Origin: Armatimonadetes bacterium UBA1398
Lineage (GTDB): Bacteria > Armatimonadota > Zipacnadia > UBA1398
Reading direction: 5' to 3'
NCBI GenBank assembly: GCA_002305165.1
Contig: DBQI01000014.1
Location: 20,937-84,936 of the forward strand
Length of the DNA stretch: 64,000 nt
The notes under the pieces were generated by a model. That model searched no databases and was not told where the DNA came from. It saw nothing but the letters and a program-made list of their open reading frames with translations. Position numbers and translations under genes: made by a program. Shown in pieces: positions 8,326 to 16,612 of this stretch (its first letter is position 1; every line of letters begins with the position of its first letter).

Positions 8326-9519
8326 ATGAGCGAGAGAATCCTAATCGAAGGCAATGAAGCCGTCGCGTTGGCCCTGAAGCTCATCGATCCTGACGTCGTC
8401 GCGGCGTATCCCATCACGCCCGCAACCGAGGTCGTGCAGAAGTTCGCTGAGTACGTTGCCGACGGCGAGGTGGTCACCGAGTTTGTGGCCGTGGAGTCTG
8501 AGCACTCGGCCATGTCAGCCTGCATTGGCGCCTCCACTGCGGGCGGACGAGTCATGACCGCCACTTCCTCCCAAGGCTTGGGCCTCATGTGGGAGATGCT
8601 CTACATAGCAGCCAGCCTCCGCCGTCCGATCACGATGGCAGTGGCGAACAGAGCCCTCTCGGGCAACATCAATATCCACTGCGACCATTCGGACACCATG
8701 GGCGCTCGCGATGCGGGGTGGATCCACCTCTTCAGCGAGAACACCCAGGAGATCTTCGACAACATGATCCAGGCGGTTCGCATCGCGGAGCACCCCGATG
8801 TCCGCCTTCCCGTCATGGTCTGCTACGACGGCTTCGTGATCAGCCATGCGCGCGAGGTGATCGAGAGCCTGAGCAAGGAGGAGGTCCAGAGCTTCGTCGG
8901 CAAGCACAAAGCCAGCCTCAGCCTGCTGGACCTCGAACCGAAAACCGTCGGCCCGCTGGACCTACAGGACTACTACTTCGAGCACAAGCGTAGCCAGGCC
9001 GAAGCGTACAAGGCCGTTCCTGGGGTCATCGAGGCAGTCGGCCAGGAGTTCGGCAAGGCATTCGGGCGCAGCTACGCGCAGGTCGAGGAGTACAACATGG
9101 ACGGCGCCGAGGTTGCCCTCGTGGCCCTCGGTTCCACCAACGGCACGATCAAGGACGTCGTCGACGGCATGAACGAGTCGGGCAAGAAGGTCGGACTGCT
9201 CAAGATCCGGGCCTTCAGGCCGTTCCCAGCCGAGCTGGTTCGCGCCTCCCTGTCCAAGGTCAAGGCGGTTGGTGTGTTCGATCGTTCCATGACCTTTGGG
9301 GGCTGGGGCAACCCGCTCTTCACTGAGATCCGGTCGGCGATGTATGGGACCTCCGGCAACGGCTGTTGCTGTGGCCCCTGCATTCCCATCCTCGACCGGG
9401 TATACGGCCTCGGCGGCCGCGAGATCTCCATGGCGGAGATCGAACAGTACGCGGACGAGGTACTCGCCGTCGCGAAGGGCGAGCAGGTGGAACTCATCGA
9501 CTACATCGGCGTGCGCTAG
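8326..9519 (+). CDS. porA: 2-oxoacid:ferredoxin oxidoreductase, alpha subunit
   Basis: 397-residue alpha subunit. The N-terminal pyrimidine-binding domain shows YPITPATEVVQ and FVAVESEHSAMSACIGAS, and later TATSSQGLGLMWEML, all characteristic of PorA. The start MSERILIEGNEAVALAL fits the family and lies 23 bases after the delta subunit. The C-terminal part (GVFDRSMTFGGWGNPLFTEI) is the usual PorA end. The exact substrate (pyruvate versus another 2-oxoacid) is inferred from overall resemblance. Confidence 0.93.
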   Translation: MSERILIEGNEAVALALKLIDPDVVAAYPITPATEVVQKFAEYVADGEVVTEFVAVESEHSAMSACIGASTAGGRVMTATSSQGLGLMWEMLYIAASLRRPITMAVANRALSGNINIHCDHSDTMGARDAGWIHLFSENTQEIFDNMIQAVRIAEHPDVRLPVMVCYDGFVISHAREVIESLSKEEVQSFVGKHKASLSLLDLEPKTVGPLDLQDYYFEHKRSQAEAYKAVPGVIEAVGQEFGKAFGRSYAQVEEYNMDGAEVALVALGSTNGTIKDVVDGMNESGKKVGLLKIRAFRPFPAELVRASLSKVKAVGVFDRSMTFGGWGNPLFTEIRSAMYGTSGNGCCCGPCIPILDRVYGLGGREISMAEIEQYADEVLAVAKGEQVELIDYIGVR

Positions 9520-9535
9520 CGAAAGGGAGACGCAC

Positions 9536-10456
9536 ATGGCTTCACTCAAAGAGCTATCTACCAAGCAGGAAGGACTGGTGGGCGGCCATCGGCTGTGCGC
9601 CGGTTGTGGAGCTCCCATCGCGGTGCGCCAGATCCTGCTCGCCTCGGAGTACCCAGTGGTCGTCTCAAGCGCGACCGGTTGCCTCGAGGTTGCCACCACT
9701 ATCTTCCCCTACACCTCATGGGACGTCCCCTTCGTCCACTCGGCGTTTGAGAACACCGCCGCTACGGTGTCTGGCATCGAGGCGTGTTACCGCTCGTTCG
9801 TGCGCCAGGGCAAGACGGACAAGAAGATCAAGTTCATCGCCTTCGGCGGCGATGGCGGCACCTACGACATCGGCCTCCAAGCCCTGTCAGGCGCGCTTGA
9901 GCGCGGACATGACTTCCTCTATGTTTGCTACGACAACGGCGCGTACATGAACACCGGCATCCAGCGTTCTTCGGCCACCCCTCGTGGCGCCGCGACCACA
10001 ACCACGCCAGCCGGAACCGCCGTTCCTGGCAAGCAGCAGCACCGGAAGAATCTGACGGAGATCTGCGCTGCCCATGGCATCGCCTACGCCGCGCAGTCCA
10101 CTGCGGGTCGCTGGCAGGACCTCACCAAGAAGGCCGCCAAGGCCATCGAGGTCGATGGGCCCGCGTTCCTCAACGTTCTGGCGCCCTGCCCCCGCGGGTG
10201 GCGCTATCCCACACCTGACCTGCTGTCCATCTGCAAGCTCGCCCATGACACGTGCTATTGGCCGCTCTACGAGATCGAGGACGGCAAGTACACCATCAGC
10301 TACAAGCCCAAGGAGAAGCTGCCGATCGAGGACTTCCTGAAGCCCCAGGGCCGGTTCCGCCACCTGATGGCGCCCGGCAATGAGGGCCTGATCGCCCAGC
10401 TTCAAGCTGACGTCGACTCCGAGTGGGAGCGACTCCTCCGGCTTGCAGGCGAGTAG
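9536..10456 (+). CDS. porB: 2-oxoacid:ferredoxin oxidoreductase, beta subunit
   Basis: 306-residue thiamine-diphosphate and 4Fe-4S subunit. HRLCAGCGAPIAVRQ supplies the CxxC, SATGCLE the third cysteine and LAPCPRGW the fourth. The thiamine motif is FGGDGGTYDIGLQALSGAL followed by CYDNGAYMNTG, and SSATPRGAATTTTPAG is typical of PorB. An AAAGGGAG site precedes the ATG. It ends the operon, 18 bases before a strong hairpin. Presence of this enzyme suggests anaerobic or microaerobic central metabolism, in keeping with the hyp genes. Confidence 0.94.
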   Translation: MASLKELSTKQEGLVGGHRLCAGCGAPIAVRQILLASEYPVVVSSATGCLEVATTIFPYTSWDVPFVHSAFENTAATVSGIEACYRSFVRQGKTDKKIKFIAFGGDGGTYDIGLQALSGALERGHDFLYVCYDNGAYMNTGIQRSSATPRGAATTTTPAGTAVPGKQQHRKNLTEICAAHGIAYAAQSTAGRWQDLTKKAAKAIEVDGPAFLNVLAPCPRGWRYPTPDLLSICKLAHDTCYWPLYEIEDGKYTISYKPKEKLPIEDFLKPQGRFRHLMAPGNEGLIAQLQADVDSEWERLLRLAGE

Positions 10457-10474
10457 GGCTAGGCCTATCACCGC

Positions 10475-10509
10475 GAGGCCCCGCACCTTTCGAGTCGGTG
10501 CGGGGCCTC
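10475..10509. terminator. Strong hairpin between convergent genes
   Basis: A perfect 13-base-pair stem (10475-10487 with 10497-10509, GAGGCCCCGCACC and its complement) around a 9-base loop. It sits between porB (forward, stop 10456) and the nucleotidyltransferase (reverse, stop 10534), so it can serve both strands. There is no clear U-tract on either side. Confidence 0.75.
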
Positions 10510-10533
10510 CACCTACATCAGCCAGCGGCTGGC

Positions 10534-11307
10534 CTATGCCAGTTTCGCCAGCGCAGCCTCCACCGTATCGAGATCCGCTACCTTGTCGACATCCACGCCG
10601 ACGGCGGGGTCATCGCATATCCACGCCGATACGGGGAAGCCGAGGATCTGACCCGCCCGCTGCTCCGCCTGTCTGACGCTAACGAGCCCCAGAGGCAGCC
10701 GCAGAGCCAATCCGAGGCCAAGCAGCGAGGCAAGCTTCAGCGGTGACTTCCGCGCGGCAAAGACCTCGGCTATCCGCTCGTGATGCTCCAGCAGAAGCCG
10801 GCGGGAGGCTGTCAGCACGTTCCCACCCGTGAACCGTCCATCCCGAAGGCGCACGTAGGTGCGTTTCCCCTCAGGGAACGCGGCTTGGCACACCTCTCGC
10901 TCCACGATCGGGTAGCAGAACGCGTGGCCCCGCTCGTGTGACACCGATACGATGCGGTCGATCAGAGGGCCTGAGATCAGGGGCGCGTCGGCGGCACAGG
11001 CCAGAACCGTCTCGGCCTCGGAACCCAGCGAGTGGACGCCTGCCAGCAGGTTGTCCACCATAGTCTCGCCCATTGGCATCCAGCCGAAGGGCCCTCCGAC
11101 GGCGCTCACCCACGGCCGGCACTCGGCGGGGCCGACGACGATGGTGTACTCCACGGTGCGCGCTGCCGCAAGGGCTGCCATGGTGTGCTCGAGGAGGGTC
11201 CGCCCGCCGACTGGGATGAGAGCGCGGTACGGCTGCCGCGTTCGAGCCAGCAGATCGCCCTTCGTGCGCCCCCCTGCGAGTAGGACCGCGCCAACCCCAC
11301 TACTCAC
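10534..11307 (-). CDS. MobA-like nucleotidyltransferase family protein
   Basis: 257-residue NTP-transferase fold protein. The nucleotide loop appears as GAVLLAGGRTKGDLL followed by PVGGRTLLEHTMAAL, and the metal-binding Asp as ACAADAPLI. It belongs with MobA/GlmU/IspD-type enzymes that activate a small molecule with a nucleotide; the substrate is unknown. A GTG at 11307 is chosen because GAGG lies 6 bases upstream and it overlaps the ispE stop; a longer start at 11325 is possible. Such a gene directly after ispE is known in several Terrabacteria, but its function there is not settled. Confidence 0.72.
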   Translation of the reverse strand: MSSGVGAVLLAGGRTKGDLLARTRQPYRALIPVGGRTLLEHTMAALAAARTVEYTIVVGPAECRPWVSAVGGPFGWMPMGETMVDNLLAGVHSLGSEAETVLACAADAPLISGPLIDRIVSVSHERGHAFCYPIVEREVCQAAFPEGKRTYVRLRDGRFTGGNVLTASRRLLLEHHERIAEVFAARKSPLKLASLLGLGLALRLPLGLVSVRQAEQRAGQILGFPVSAWICDDPAVGVDVDKVADLDTVEAALAKLA

Positions 11308-12187
11308 GGAGCACCTCACAACCACTCGCCCATGTCATGCACGCGCGCGCGAAGGGGAAGCGCTCTGAGAGAGCCCTAGCGGCCGCTACCGCTTGCTCCT
11401 CGGAGTTCGCGAACCCGAAGCATGCCGATCCCGACCCCGACATCTCTACCGGTGACAGCCCGCAATCGCGTAGAGCCGCGATCGCATCGCCTACCTCAGC
11501 CACAATCGCGATGGCCGCTGGGCGGAGATCGTTGCCGACAGCATCCTCCAGGCGCCCCGCGCTCAGCGCCTCAAGGGCGTCGTCAAGGGCCGGCGCATCG
11601 TCGCCTCCGCCGATACCGCGGTCATAGCGGCTGTAGACCTCCCTGGTGGAGCATCCCCCCGCAGGCTTCACAATGACCACCGGACGCTCACTGAGGGGCT
11701 GACGCGCGGGGGCGAGCATGTCGCCGCGCCCCAGACCAACCTGGGTGCCACCGCGGATGAAGAAGGGCACGTCGCTGCCGAGGTCGGCGCCGATGCTCTC
11801 CAGTTGGCCGTCAGCCATCTCGGGCGCTAGGAGCGTCCGTAGCCCAACCAGGGTGGCCGCCGCGTCGGCGGAGCCGCCCCCAAGACCCGCGGCCATGGGA
11901 ATGCCCTTGCGGATGTGGATGCCGATGCCAATGGCAGGGTAGCCAACCGCCTGCACAAACTGCACCGCGGCTCGGATAGCTAGGTTCGAGTCGTCCGTGG
12001 GGACCGCGGGGTCCGTACACGTCAGCCCCAGGCCCGCCTCACGAGCCAATGTGACCTCCACGACGTCCGCCAGGGCGATCGCCTGCAGGATCGTCCGCAC
12101 CTCATGGAACCCATCAGGCCTGCAGGGCCGAAACACCTTCAGATGCAGGTTGATCTTGGCCGGCGCCTTGATGGCGATTGACCTCAT
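11300..12187 (-). CDS. ispE: 4-diphosphocytidyl-2-C-methyl-D-erythritol kinase
   Basis: GHMP kinase of the MEP isoprenoid pathway, phosphorylating the 2-hydroxyl of CDP-methylerythritol. The N-terminal APAKINLHLKVF and the ATP loop PMAAGLGGGSADAAATL are diagnostic; the C-terminal MSGSGSACFGF is the third GHMP motif. 295 residues, full length. The ATG overlaps the rsmA stop (ATGA), so it is translationally coupled. It will supply undecaprenyl carriers of the kind used by the sugar transferase at 3.6 kb. Confidence 0.95.
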   Translation of the reverse strand: MRSIAIKAPAKINLHLKVFRPCRPDGFHEVRTILQAIALADVVEVTLAREAGLGLTCTDPAVPTDDSNLAIRAAVQFVQAVGYPAIGIGIHIRKGIPMAAGLGGGSADAAATLVGLRTLLAPEMADGQLESIGADLGSDVPFFIRGGTQVGLGRGDMLAPARQPLSERPVVIVKPAGGCSTREVYSRYDRGIGGGDDAPALDDALEALSAGRLEDAVGNDLRPAAIAIVAEVGDAIAALRDCGLSPVEMSGSGSACFGFANSEEQAVAAARALSERFPFARACMTWASGCEVLRE

Positions 12188-13044
12188 TCGCCAACTCCCT
12201 TGATTCGATCCAGTTCCCTCGCCATCGCCTCGAACTGCGCCTCGGACACCGTCTCGGCACGCTCGCGACCGGTCAGAGCCCCTGCCCGGAGGAGGTCCTC
12301 GACGACGTCTCTGGGGAGCGCGTCGGGCCCCATGGTGAGGGCGCCGGAAATGACCTTCCGCCGCAGACCGAATGCCGCGCGGACCAATGTTCGGTAGGAC
12401 TCGCGGGTTGCCTCCCCCTCTTGTGCCGCTCGCGGCTGCAGTTCCAGCAGGGCGGACTCGACCTTTGGAGCAGGCAGGAAGGCCGCAGCGGGAATCCTCC
12501 TCAGGATCCGTGCATCGAAACGACGCCTGATCATCGCGCTCACAGCGCCGCGAGCCGGATGCCCCGGGCCGGCACAGGCACGCTCCGCTACCTCTCGCTG
12601 GAGCGTGAGCACCACTCGGTTCAGGCGCTGGGCCACTGTGGGCAGTTCATAGAGCAGGGGCGTCGAGATGGAGTAAGGCAGATTGGACGCGATGGTCCAT
12701 CGCTGCCTGCTACCGAGTAGGCTATCCAGGGACATCGAGAGTACGTCGCCAACAATAAGCTCGAGGCGCTCCCCCGTGAAGGCAACCCGTAGGTACCCGG
12801 CCATGGCGCAGTCCAGCTCGATCGCTCGTACGCTGGCGCCGCGTTCAAGCAGCAGCGCCGTCAGGACGCCGGGCCCCGGACCGATCTCGAGCACGTGATC
12901 GCCTTCACCGACTCCCGTTGCCTCCGCGACCCGTTCGAGGATGTTTGGGTCTATCATGAAGTTCTGCGATAGTGACTTCAGTGGGTCATGCCCCGCCGCG
13001 CTGAGGGCTTCGCGGACGCGCTGTGCTGGGGTGAGCCGGTTCAC
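12184..13044 (-). CDS. rsmA: 16S rRNA dimethyladenosine transferase
   Basis: KsgA/RsmA dimethylates the two adjacent adenines in the 3' terminal loop of 16S rRNA with S-adenosylmethionine. Motif I is HVLEIGPGPGVLTALLLERG, the catalytic motif IV is SNLPYSISTPLL, and the N-terminal SLSQNFMIDPNI is conserved. 286 residues. GTG start overlapping the preceding stop (GTGA). The gene order with the YabE-like gene upstream and ispE downstream matches that of Firmicutes such as Bacillus, minus the sporulation genes in between. Confidence 0.95.
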   Translation of the reverse strand: MNRLTPAQRVREALSAAGHDPLKSLSQNFMIDPNILERVAEATGVGEGDHVLEIGPGPGVLTALLLERGASVRAIELDCAMAGYLRVAFTGERLELIVGDVLSMSLDSLLGSRQRWTIASNLPYSISTPLLYELPTVAQRLNRVVLTLQREVAERACAGPGHPARGAVSAMIRRRFDARILRRIPAAAFLPAPKVESALLELQPRAAQEGEATRESYRTLVRAAFGLRRKVISGALTMGPDALPRDVVEDLLRAGALTGRERAETVSEAQFEAMARELDRIKGVGE

Positions 13045-13847
13045 GGGATGAACCGAACGTGGACCTGCTTATGGCCGTACTTGAGGGCCTCGGCGTAGCT
13101 GTCGTAGCAGAGGTCGATGCGGTCCCCTTTGATGGCCCCCCCGCAGTCACCTGCCACGCCGAGCCCGTACCCCTCGACCCACATCTTGGTGCCATAGGGG
13201 ATGACCGAGGGGTCCACCGCGATGATCCCTCGGCCTGTGGGCAGCCCAATGGCCGTGCGGTTGCTCAGGGCCGGATCCTCGCCGGAGTACGCCGTCGCGT
13301 GCATCACCCGCTCGCCACTCAGGCTGGCCGGCAAGCCCGAACCTCCTCGGGTGCCAATCAGGAACACCTTGGGCCGGCCGGGTACGATCACGGAATCACC
13401 CAGCGGAACGCGTTCCGTGATCCCATCACTCCGCTCGTAGATCCGAAACGTCCCCTTGCGGTAGCCTGGGCCGTAGTCTCCAGAAGCAAGGCGCACCTTT
13501 CCTGCATCGAGGCTCGGGTCACTCTGGAGACGGATGTCATAGGGAAGCGGCTGCTCCTCGTAGCGTTCGGCAACTCGCACTCGGACAACATGGATCTCCA
13601 TGCCGTTGAAGACCTCGCCCCACAGCCGAGGGCGGACCCTATCGTTAGGGCCTAGGGTGATACCCGCGCGCTCCAGCACGTGGCCAACGCGCTCCATCGT
13701 GTCCGCGAGCGCTGGACGCGATTGCCCTGCCACTACGAGCAGGACCTCACAGGGCTCCGCAAGCGCCGGCCAGGCCAGCAGCAGCGCGAGGGTCGCCAGG
13801 ACGGTGCGCTTCAGCGATAGTGACTGGCCTGAATGGACTTCGCACAT
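13041..13847 (-). CDS. YabE-like secreted protein with G5 and 3D domains
   Basis: 268-residue exported protein. Signal peptide in the first 30 residues (TVLATLALLLAWPALA), then a DUF348/ubiquitin-like segment, a G5 domain (about residues 85-165) and a C-terminal 3D domain with the three acidic positions AVDPSVIPYG, GVAGDCGGAIKGDRID and LCYDSY. The 3D domain is a lytic-transglycosylase-like fold in MltA/YabE/Rpf proteins, so peptidoglycan remodelling is likely. It is the first gene of a four-gene overlapping operon. A promoter-like sequence ends 6 bases before the ATG, which would make the message leaderless. Confidence 0.85.
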   Translation of the reverse strand: MCEVHSGQSLSLKRTVLATLALLLAWPALAEPCEVLLVVAGQSRPALADTMERVGHVLERAGITLGPNDRVRPRLWGEVFNGMEIHVVRVRVAERYEEQPLPYDIRLQSDPSLDAGKVRLASGDYGPGYRKGTFRIYERSDGITERVPLGDSVIVPGRPKVFLIGTRGGSGLPASLSGERVMHATAYSGEDPALSNRTAIGLPTGRGIIAVDPSVIPYGTKMWVEGYGLGVAGDCGGAIKGDRIDLCYDSYAEALKYGHKQVHVRFIP

Positions 13848-13853
13848 GGCAGT

Positions 13854-13883
13854 ACGTTAGCAATGAGTGTGCCGCTGTGTCAA
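13854..13883 (-). promoter_or_regulatory. Candidate leaderless promoter of the yabE-like operon
   Basis: On the reverse strand a consensus -35 TTGACA (13878-13883) is followed after 18 bases by TAACGT (13854-13859), which fits the TAnnnT type of -10. The ATG of the YabE-like gene begins 6 bases after it, so transcription would start at or next to the start codon. No ribosome binding site is present. The -10 is only a 3/6 match to TATAAT. Confidence 0.45.
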
Positions 13884-14022
13884 TGCGACCCGACCCGGGC
13901 CGGCATCTCTACACAGCCCTTCACGTATAGGAGTGGCTCGGTAGCGCGAGCGACGCAACGGCGACAGGAGCGCGACGCATCAGGGACGAAGTCCTCTCGT
14001 GCGAACTGAGGAGGCCACGTCC

Positions 14023-15480
14023 GTGCGGATACTCATCCTTGACCTCGACACGCTCCGTCCCGACCACCTGGGCTGCTACGGCTACCATCGCGACACGAGC
14101 CCGAACATCGACCGCATCGCCCGCCAAGGGGTGCGGTTCAACAACTACTATTGCTCGGACGCGCCGTGCCTGCCGTCGCGCTCTGCGCTCATCACCGGCC
14201 AGTTCGGCATCCGCACTGGCGTGGTGAACCACGGCGGGCTCGCCAGCGACCCTCGCCGCGAGGGTTCGGAGCGGGGCTTCCGCCAAGCCCTGCAGAGCCA
14301 CAGCCTCTGGGGTTTCCTACGCTCTCAGGGCTTCCACACGGCCTCCATCTCTCCCTTTGCCGAACGCCATTCCGCGTGGTGGTTCCTGGCCGGGCTCAAC
14401 GAGAGCCTCAATCCAGGCAAGGGCGGAATGGAATCAGCCGAGGAGATCACGCCGTTTGCCATGGACTGGCTCGATCGCAATGCCTCAGCTGACAACTGGG
14501 TGCTCCATGTGAACTACTGGGACCCTCATACGCCCTATCGCGCACCGGCGGAGTTCGGCAACCCCTTCGCAGGTGACCCGCTGCCCGACTGGCTAACGCC
14601 CGAACTGCTCGAGTACCATCGCTCGTTGCCCGGCGGGCATAGCTGTCGCGAGGTGAACATGTGGGATGCCGCGGCTCCGCCGCACTACCCGCGCCATATG
14701 GGCGAGATCGAAACCCTGGCGGACTGGCGACGGATGATCGACGGGTATGACTGCGGCATACGGTACATGGATGAGCACATAGGGCGCATCCTGGATCACC
14801 TCGACAGCAAGGGGGTGCTGGAGGACACCGCCGTCATCGTGACCGCGGACCACGGCGAGGACCTCGGCGAGCTCAACTGCTATGGCGAGCACGGCGTCAG
14901 TGACTACATAACACACAGGATACCCATGATCGTCCGCTGGCCTGGGCTGCAACAGGGCCATGTCGATGACGAGCTCCACTACAATCTCGACCTCTGCCCT
15001 ACCCTAGCCGACGTATTCGGAGCCGCTCCTCGACCCCAGTGGCAAGGCAGGAGCTACGCTCGGACTCTTATCGATGGAGAGCCCGCAGGCCACCCGTACC
15101 TGGTTCTCAGCCAGTGCTCCCACGGAGTAATGCGCAGCGTTCGGTTCGGACCTTGGCAGTACATACGGGTGATCCATGACTTCTACCACCTCTACCCGCG
15201 GGAGATGCTCTTCAACGTCGACGAGGACCCGCACGAGGTGGTCAACCTAGCGGAGCAGCGGCCGGAGATCTGCGCCGAGGCCTGCCGGTACATGCTCGAG
15301 TGGTATGAGGATCTGATGAAACAGAACCTCGATGATGTGGATCCCCTGTGGACGGTGATCCGAGAGGGTGGGCCCTTCCACGCGCGAGGCGCACTCCCCG
15401 CGTACATCGAAAGGCTCCAGGCGACTGGCCGCGGAGAGCACGTGGACGAGCTGAAGCGTCGGCATCCCTACGAGTTCTGA
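14023..15480 (+). CDS. Type I sulfatase (formylglycine-dependent, Cys type)
   Basis: 485-residue alkaline-phosphatase-superfamily sulfatase. The active-site signature is CLPSRSALITGQ, where the Cys is converted to formylglycine. Metal ligands are seen in DLDTLRPDHLG at the N-terminus and in ADHGEDLGE further on. The GTG at 14023 is chosen because GAGGAGG is 8 bases upstream; an earlier GTG at 13999 lacks such a site. No signal peptide, so it looks cytoplasmic, or the maturation occurs inside. It needs a formylglycine-generating enzyme or anSME; the two SUMF1 proteins in this window do not look catalytically competent. Monocistronic; probable substrates are sulfated sugars. Confidence 0.88.
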   Translation: MRILILDLDTLRPDHLGCYGYHRDTSPNIDRIARQGVRFNNYYCSDAPCLPSRSALITGQFGIRTGVVNHGGLASDPRREGSERGFRQALQSHSLWGFLRSQGFHTASISPFAERHSAWWFLAGLNESLNPGKGGMESAEEITPFAMDWLDRNASADNWVLHVNYWDPHTPYRAPAEFGNPFAGDPLPDWLTPELLEYHRSLPGGHSCREVNMWDAAAPPHYPRHMGEIETLADWRRMIDGYDCGIRYMDEHIGRILDHLDSKGVLEDTAVIVTADHGEDLGELNCYGEHGVSDYITHRIPMIVRWPGLQQGHVDDELHYNLDLCPTLADVFGAAPRPQWQGRSYARTLIDGEPAGHPYLVLSQCSHGVMRSVRFGPWQYIRVIHDFYHLYPREMLFNVDEDPHEVVNLAEQRPEICAEACRYMLEWYEDLMKQNLDDVDPLWTVIREGGPFHARGALPAYIERLQATGRGEHVDELKRRHPYEF

Positions 15481-15512
15481 GCTGCCGCAGATCGCGTGAT
15501 GACGGCGAAGGC

Positions 15513-16322
15513 CTAGGGTTGGCCGGCGTCAACCACAATGAGGCCTCGGTCATCGTCGGGGGCTGCGAGCAGGGCCCAGCCAACGTAGCCATCATCGGTC
15601 CGTCGATTGCGCCCGACCAGAAGGTGCTCTTCGTCCCAGGAGGCGACTCCAAGGCAACACTCGGCCTCGAAGTGACCGAGCAGTTTCAATCCATCATCCG
15701 CTACAAGCAACGGCGTATCCCCGTAGCACCCAAAGTAGAACCTGCCCTGATGGTAGGCGGCGGTCTGTATCCCCATCAGCGTATAGCCGCTGTCGAGCAC
15801 GTGTTCTACGCATCCCTCGAACTCCGGGCCGAACTCGTAGACCGTGTTGACCTCAAGCCCTGGCTCCAGACCACCGATCACGTAGAAGCGACCATCCCTG
15901 TGTGTCATGCCCCCGGCGCCGTAGGTGACAACGGGGATGGAGTGTGTCTCCAGCAGTTCCAGACTGCGTGCGTCGTACACGCAGACCCTTGATTCCGCGC
16001 CCTCCTCGTTGAACTTGTCGGACACGGCCACGTAGAGGCGCCCATCGAGGTAGCACAGATCGCCATGGTGGTTCGGCACATCAACAGTCGTCAGTACGTT
16101 GCCCGCAAGGTCGGTCCTCACGAGGACCGTCGTGAAGGACCAGTATACAGTGGCCTCGCCGTCGGTCGCGATGCCCTGGAGGTGGCCCGGGTATGAGCCG
16201 CCACAGTCTATGCGCGCTGGCAGCTCCGCAGGCGCTGGCGCGCCGACAATGAGGATGGAAACAAGAACCACGGGCCAGACTCCTATTCGTGGGCGTGGAT
16301 CGGCCTGGCCGCCAGATACCAC
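15513..16322 (-). CDS. Secreted propeller-like protein of unknown function
   Basis: 269-residue protein with an N-terminal hydrophobic export segment (VVLVSILIVGAPAPAE) and repeated blade-like strands such as GDLCYLDGRLYVAVSD, RDGRFYVIGG and YHQGRFYFGCYGD, suggestive of a beta-propeller. No catalytic residues are recognisable. GTG start with GGGGG 6 bases upstream, just after the aconitase-like remnant. I do not recognise a specific family; similar secreted propellers are common in planctomycete-like genomes. Confidence 0.55.
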   Translation of the reverse strand: MVSGGQADPRPRIGVWPVVLVSILIVGAPAPAELPARIDCGGSYPGHLQGIATDGEATVYWSFTTVLVRTDLAGNVLTTVDVPNHHGDLCYLDGRLYVAVSDKFNEEGAESRVCVYDARSLELLETHSIPVVTYGAGGMTHRDGRFYVIGGLEPGLEVNTVYEFGPEFEGCVEHVLDSGYTLMGIQTAAYHQGRFYFGCYGDTPLLVADDGLKLLGHFEAECCLGVASWDEEHLLVGRNRRTDDGYVGWALLAAPDDDRGLIVVDAGQP

Positions 16323-16332
16323 GTCGCGCCCC

Positions 16333-16527
16333 CTAACCCGGCTGCTGCTGCTTCTTCGTGTAGTTCAGCAGGCCGCCGGCAAGGGTGATCTCGGTCTGTC
16401 GACCTGTCAGCCCAGCATCGGCATCGAACTCCGTGCCCTTGGTCGCGTTGCGTATGCGAATCATGCGTCGCCCCAGGAGTGCGCCCTGGATGCCCTTCAT
16501 CTCCACCCAGTCGCTGTCTCGCCCCAT
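16333..16527 (-). pseudogene. Remnant resembling the C-terminus of an aconitase
   Basis: 64-codon reading frame whose last 45 residues (RIRNATKGTEF, then LTGRQTEITLAGGLLNYTKKQ) strongly resemble the extreme C-terminus of mitochondrial-type bacterial aconitase / homologous hydratases, which end with a segment like NxTKGxxF...LTxRQxEIxLAGGLLNYT. The remaining 600 or more residues, including the iron-sulfur cysteines, are absent: the frame meets a TGA six codons upstream and the DUF402 gene begins to end 86 bases away. An AGGAGG (16561-16566) stands upstream, so the fragment may still be translated. Alternative: an independent small protein. Confidence 0.45.
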
Positions 16528-16612
16528 GCTCTCCGAACGACATTGTCACCCACTCTGGCTCCTCCTTACTGGATCAGTGCTCGCATGGCGCTTGCTTGGT
16601 CTCGTTGGAACA

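Noticed and set aside
13999..14022. Longer start for the sulfatase at GTG 13999
   Set aside because: The GAGGAGG site at 14008-14014 would be inside the coding region; it points to the GTG at 14023 and the family N-terminus begins there.
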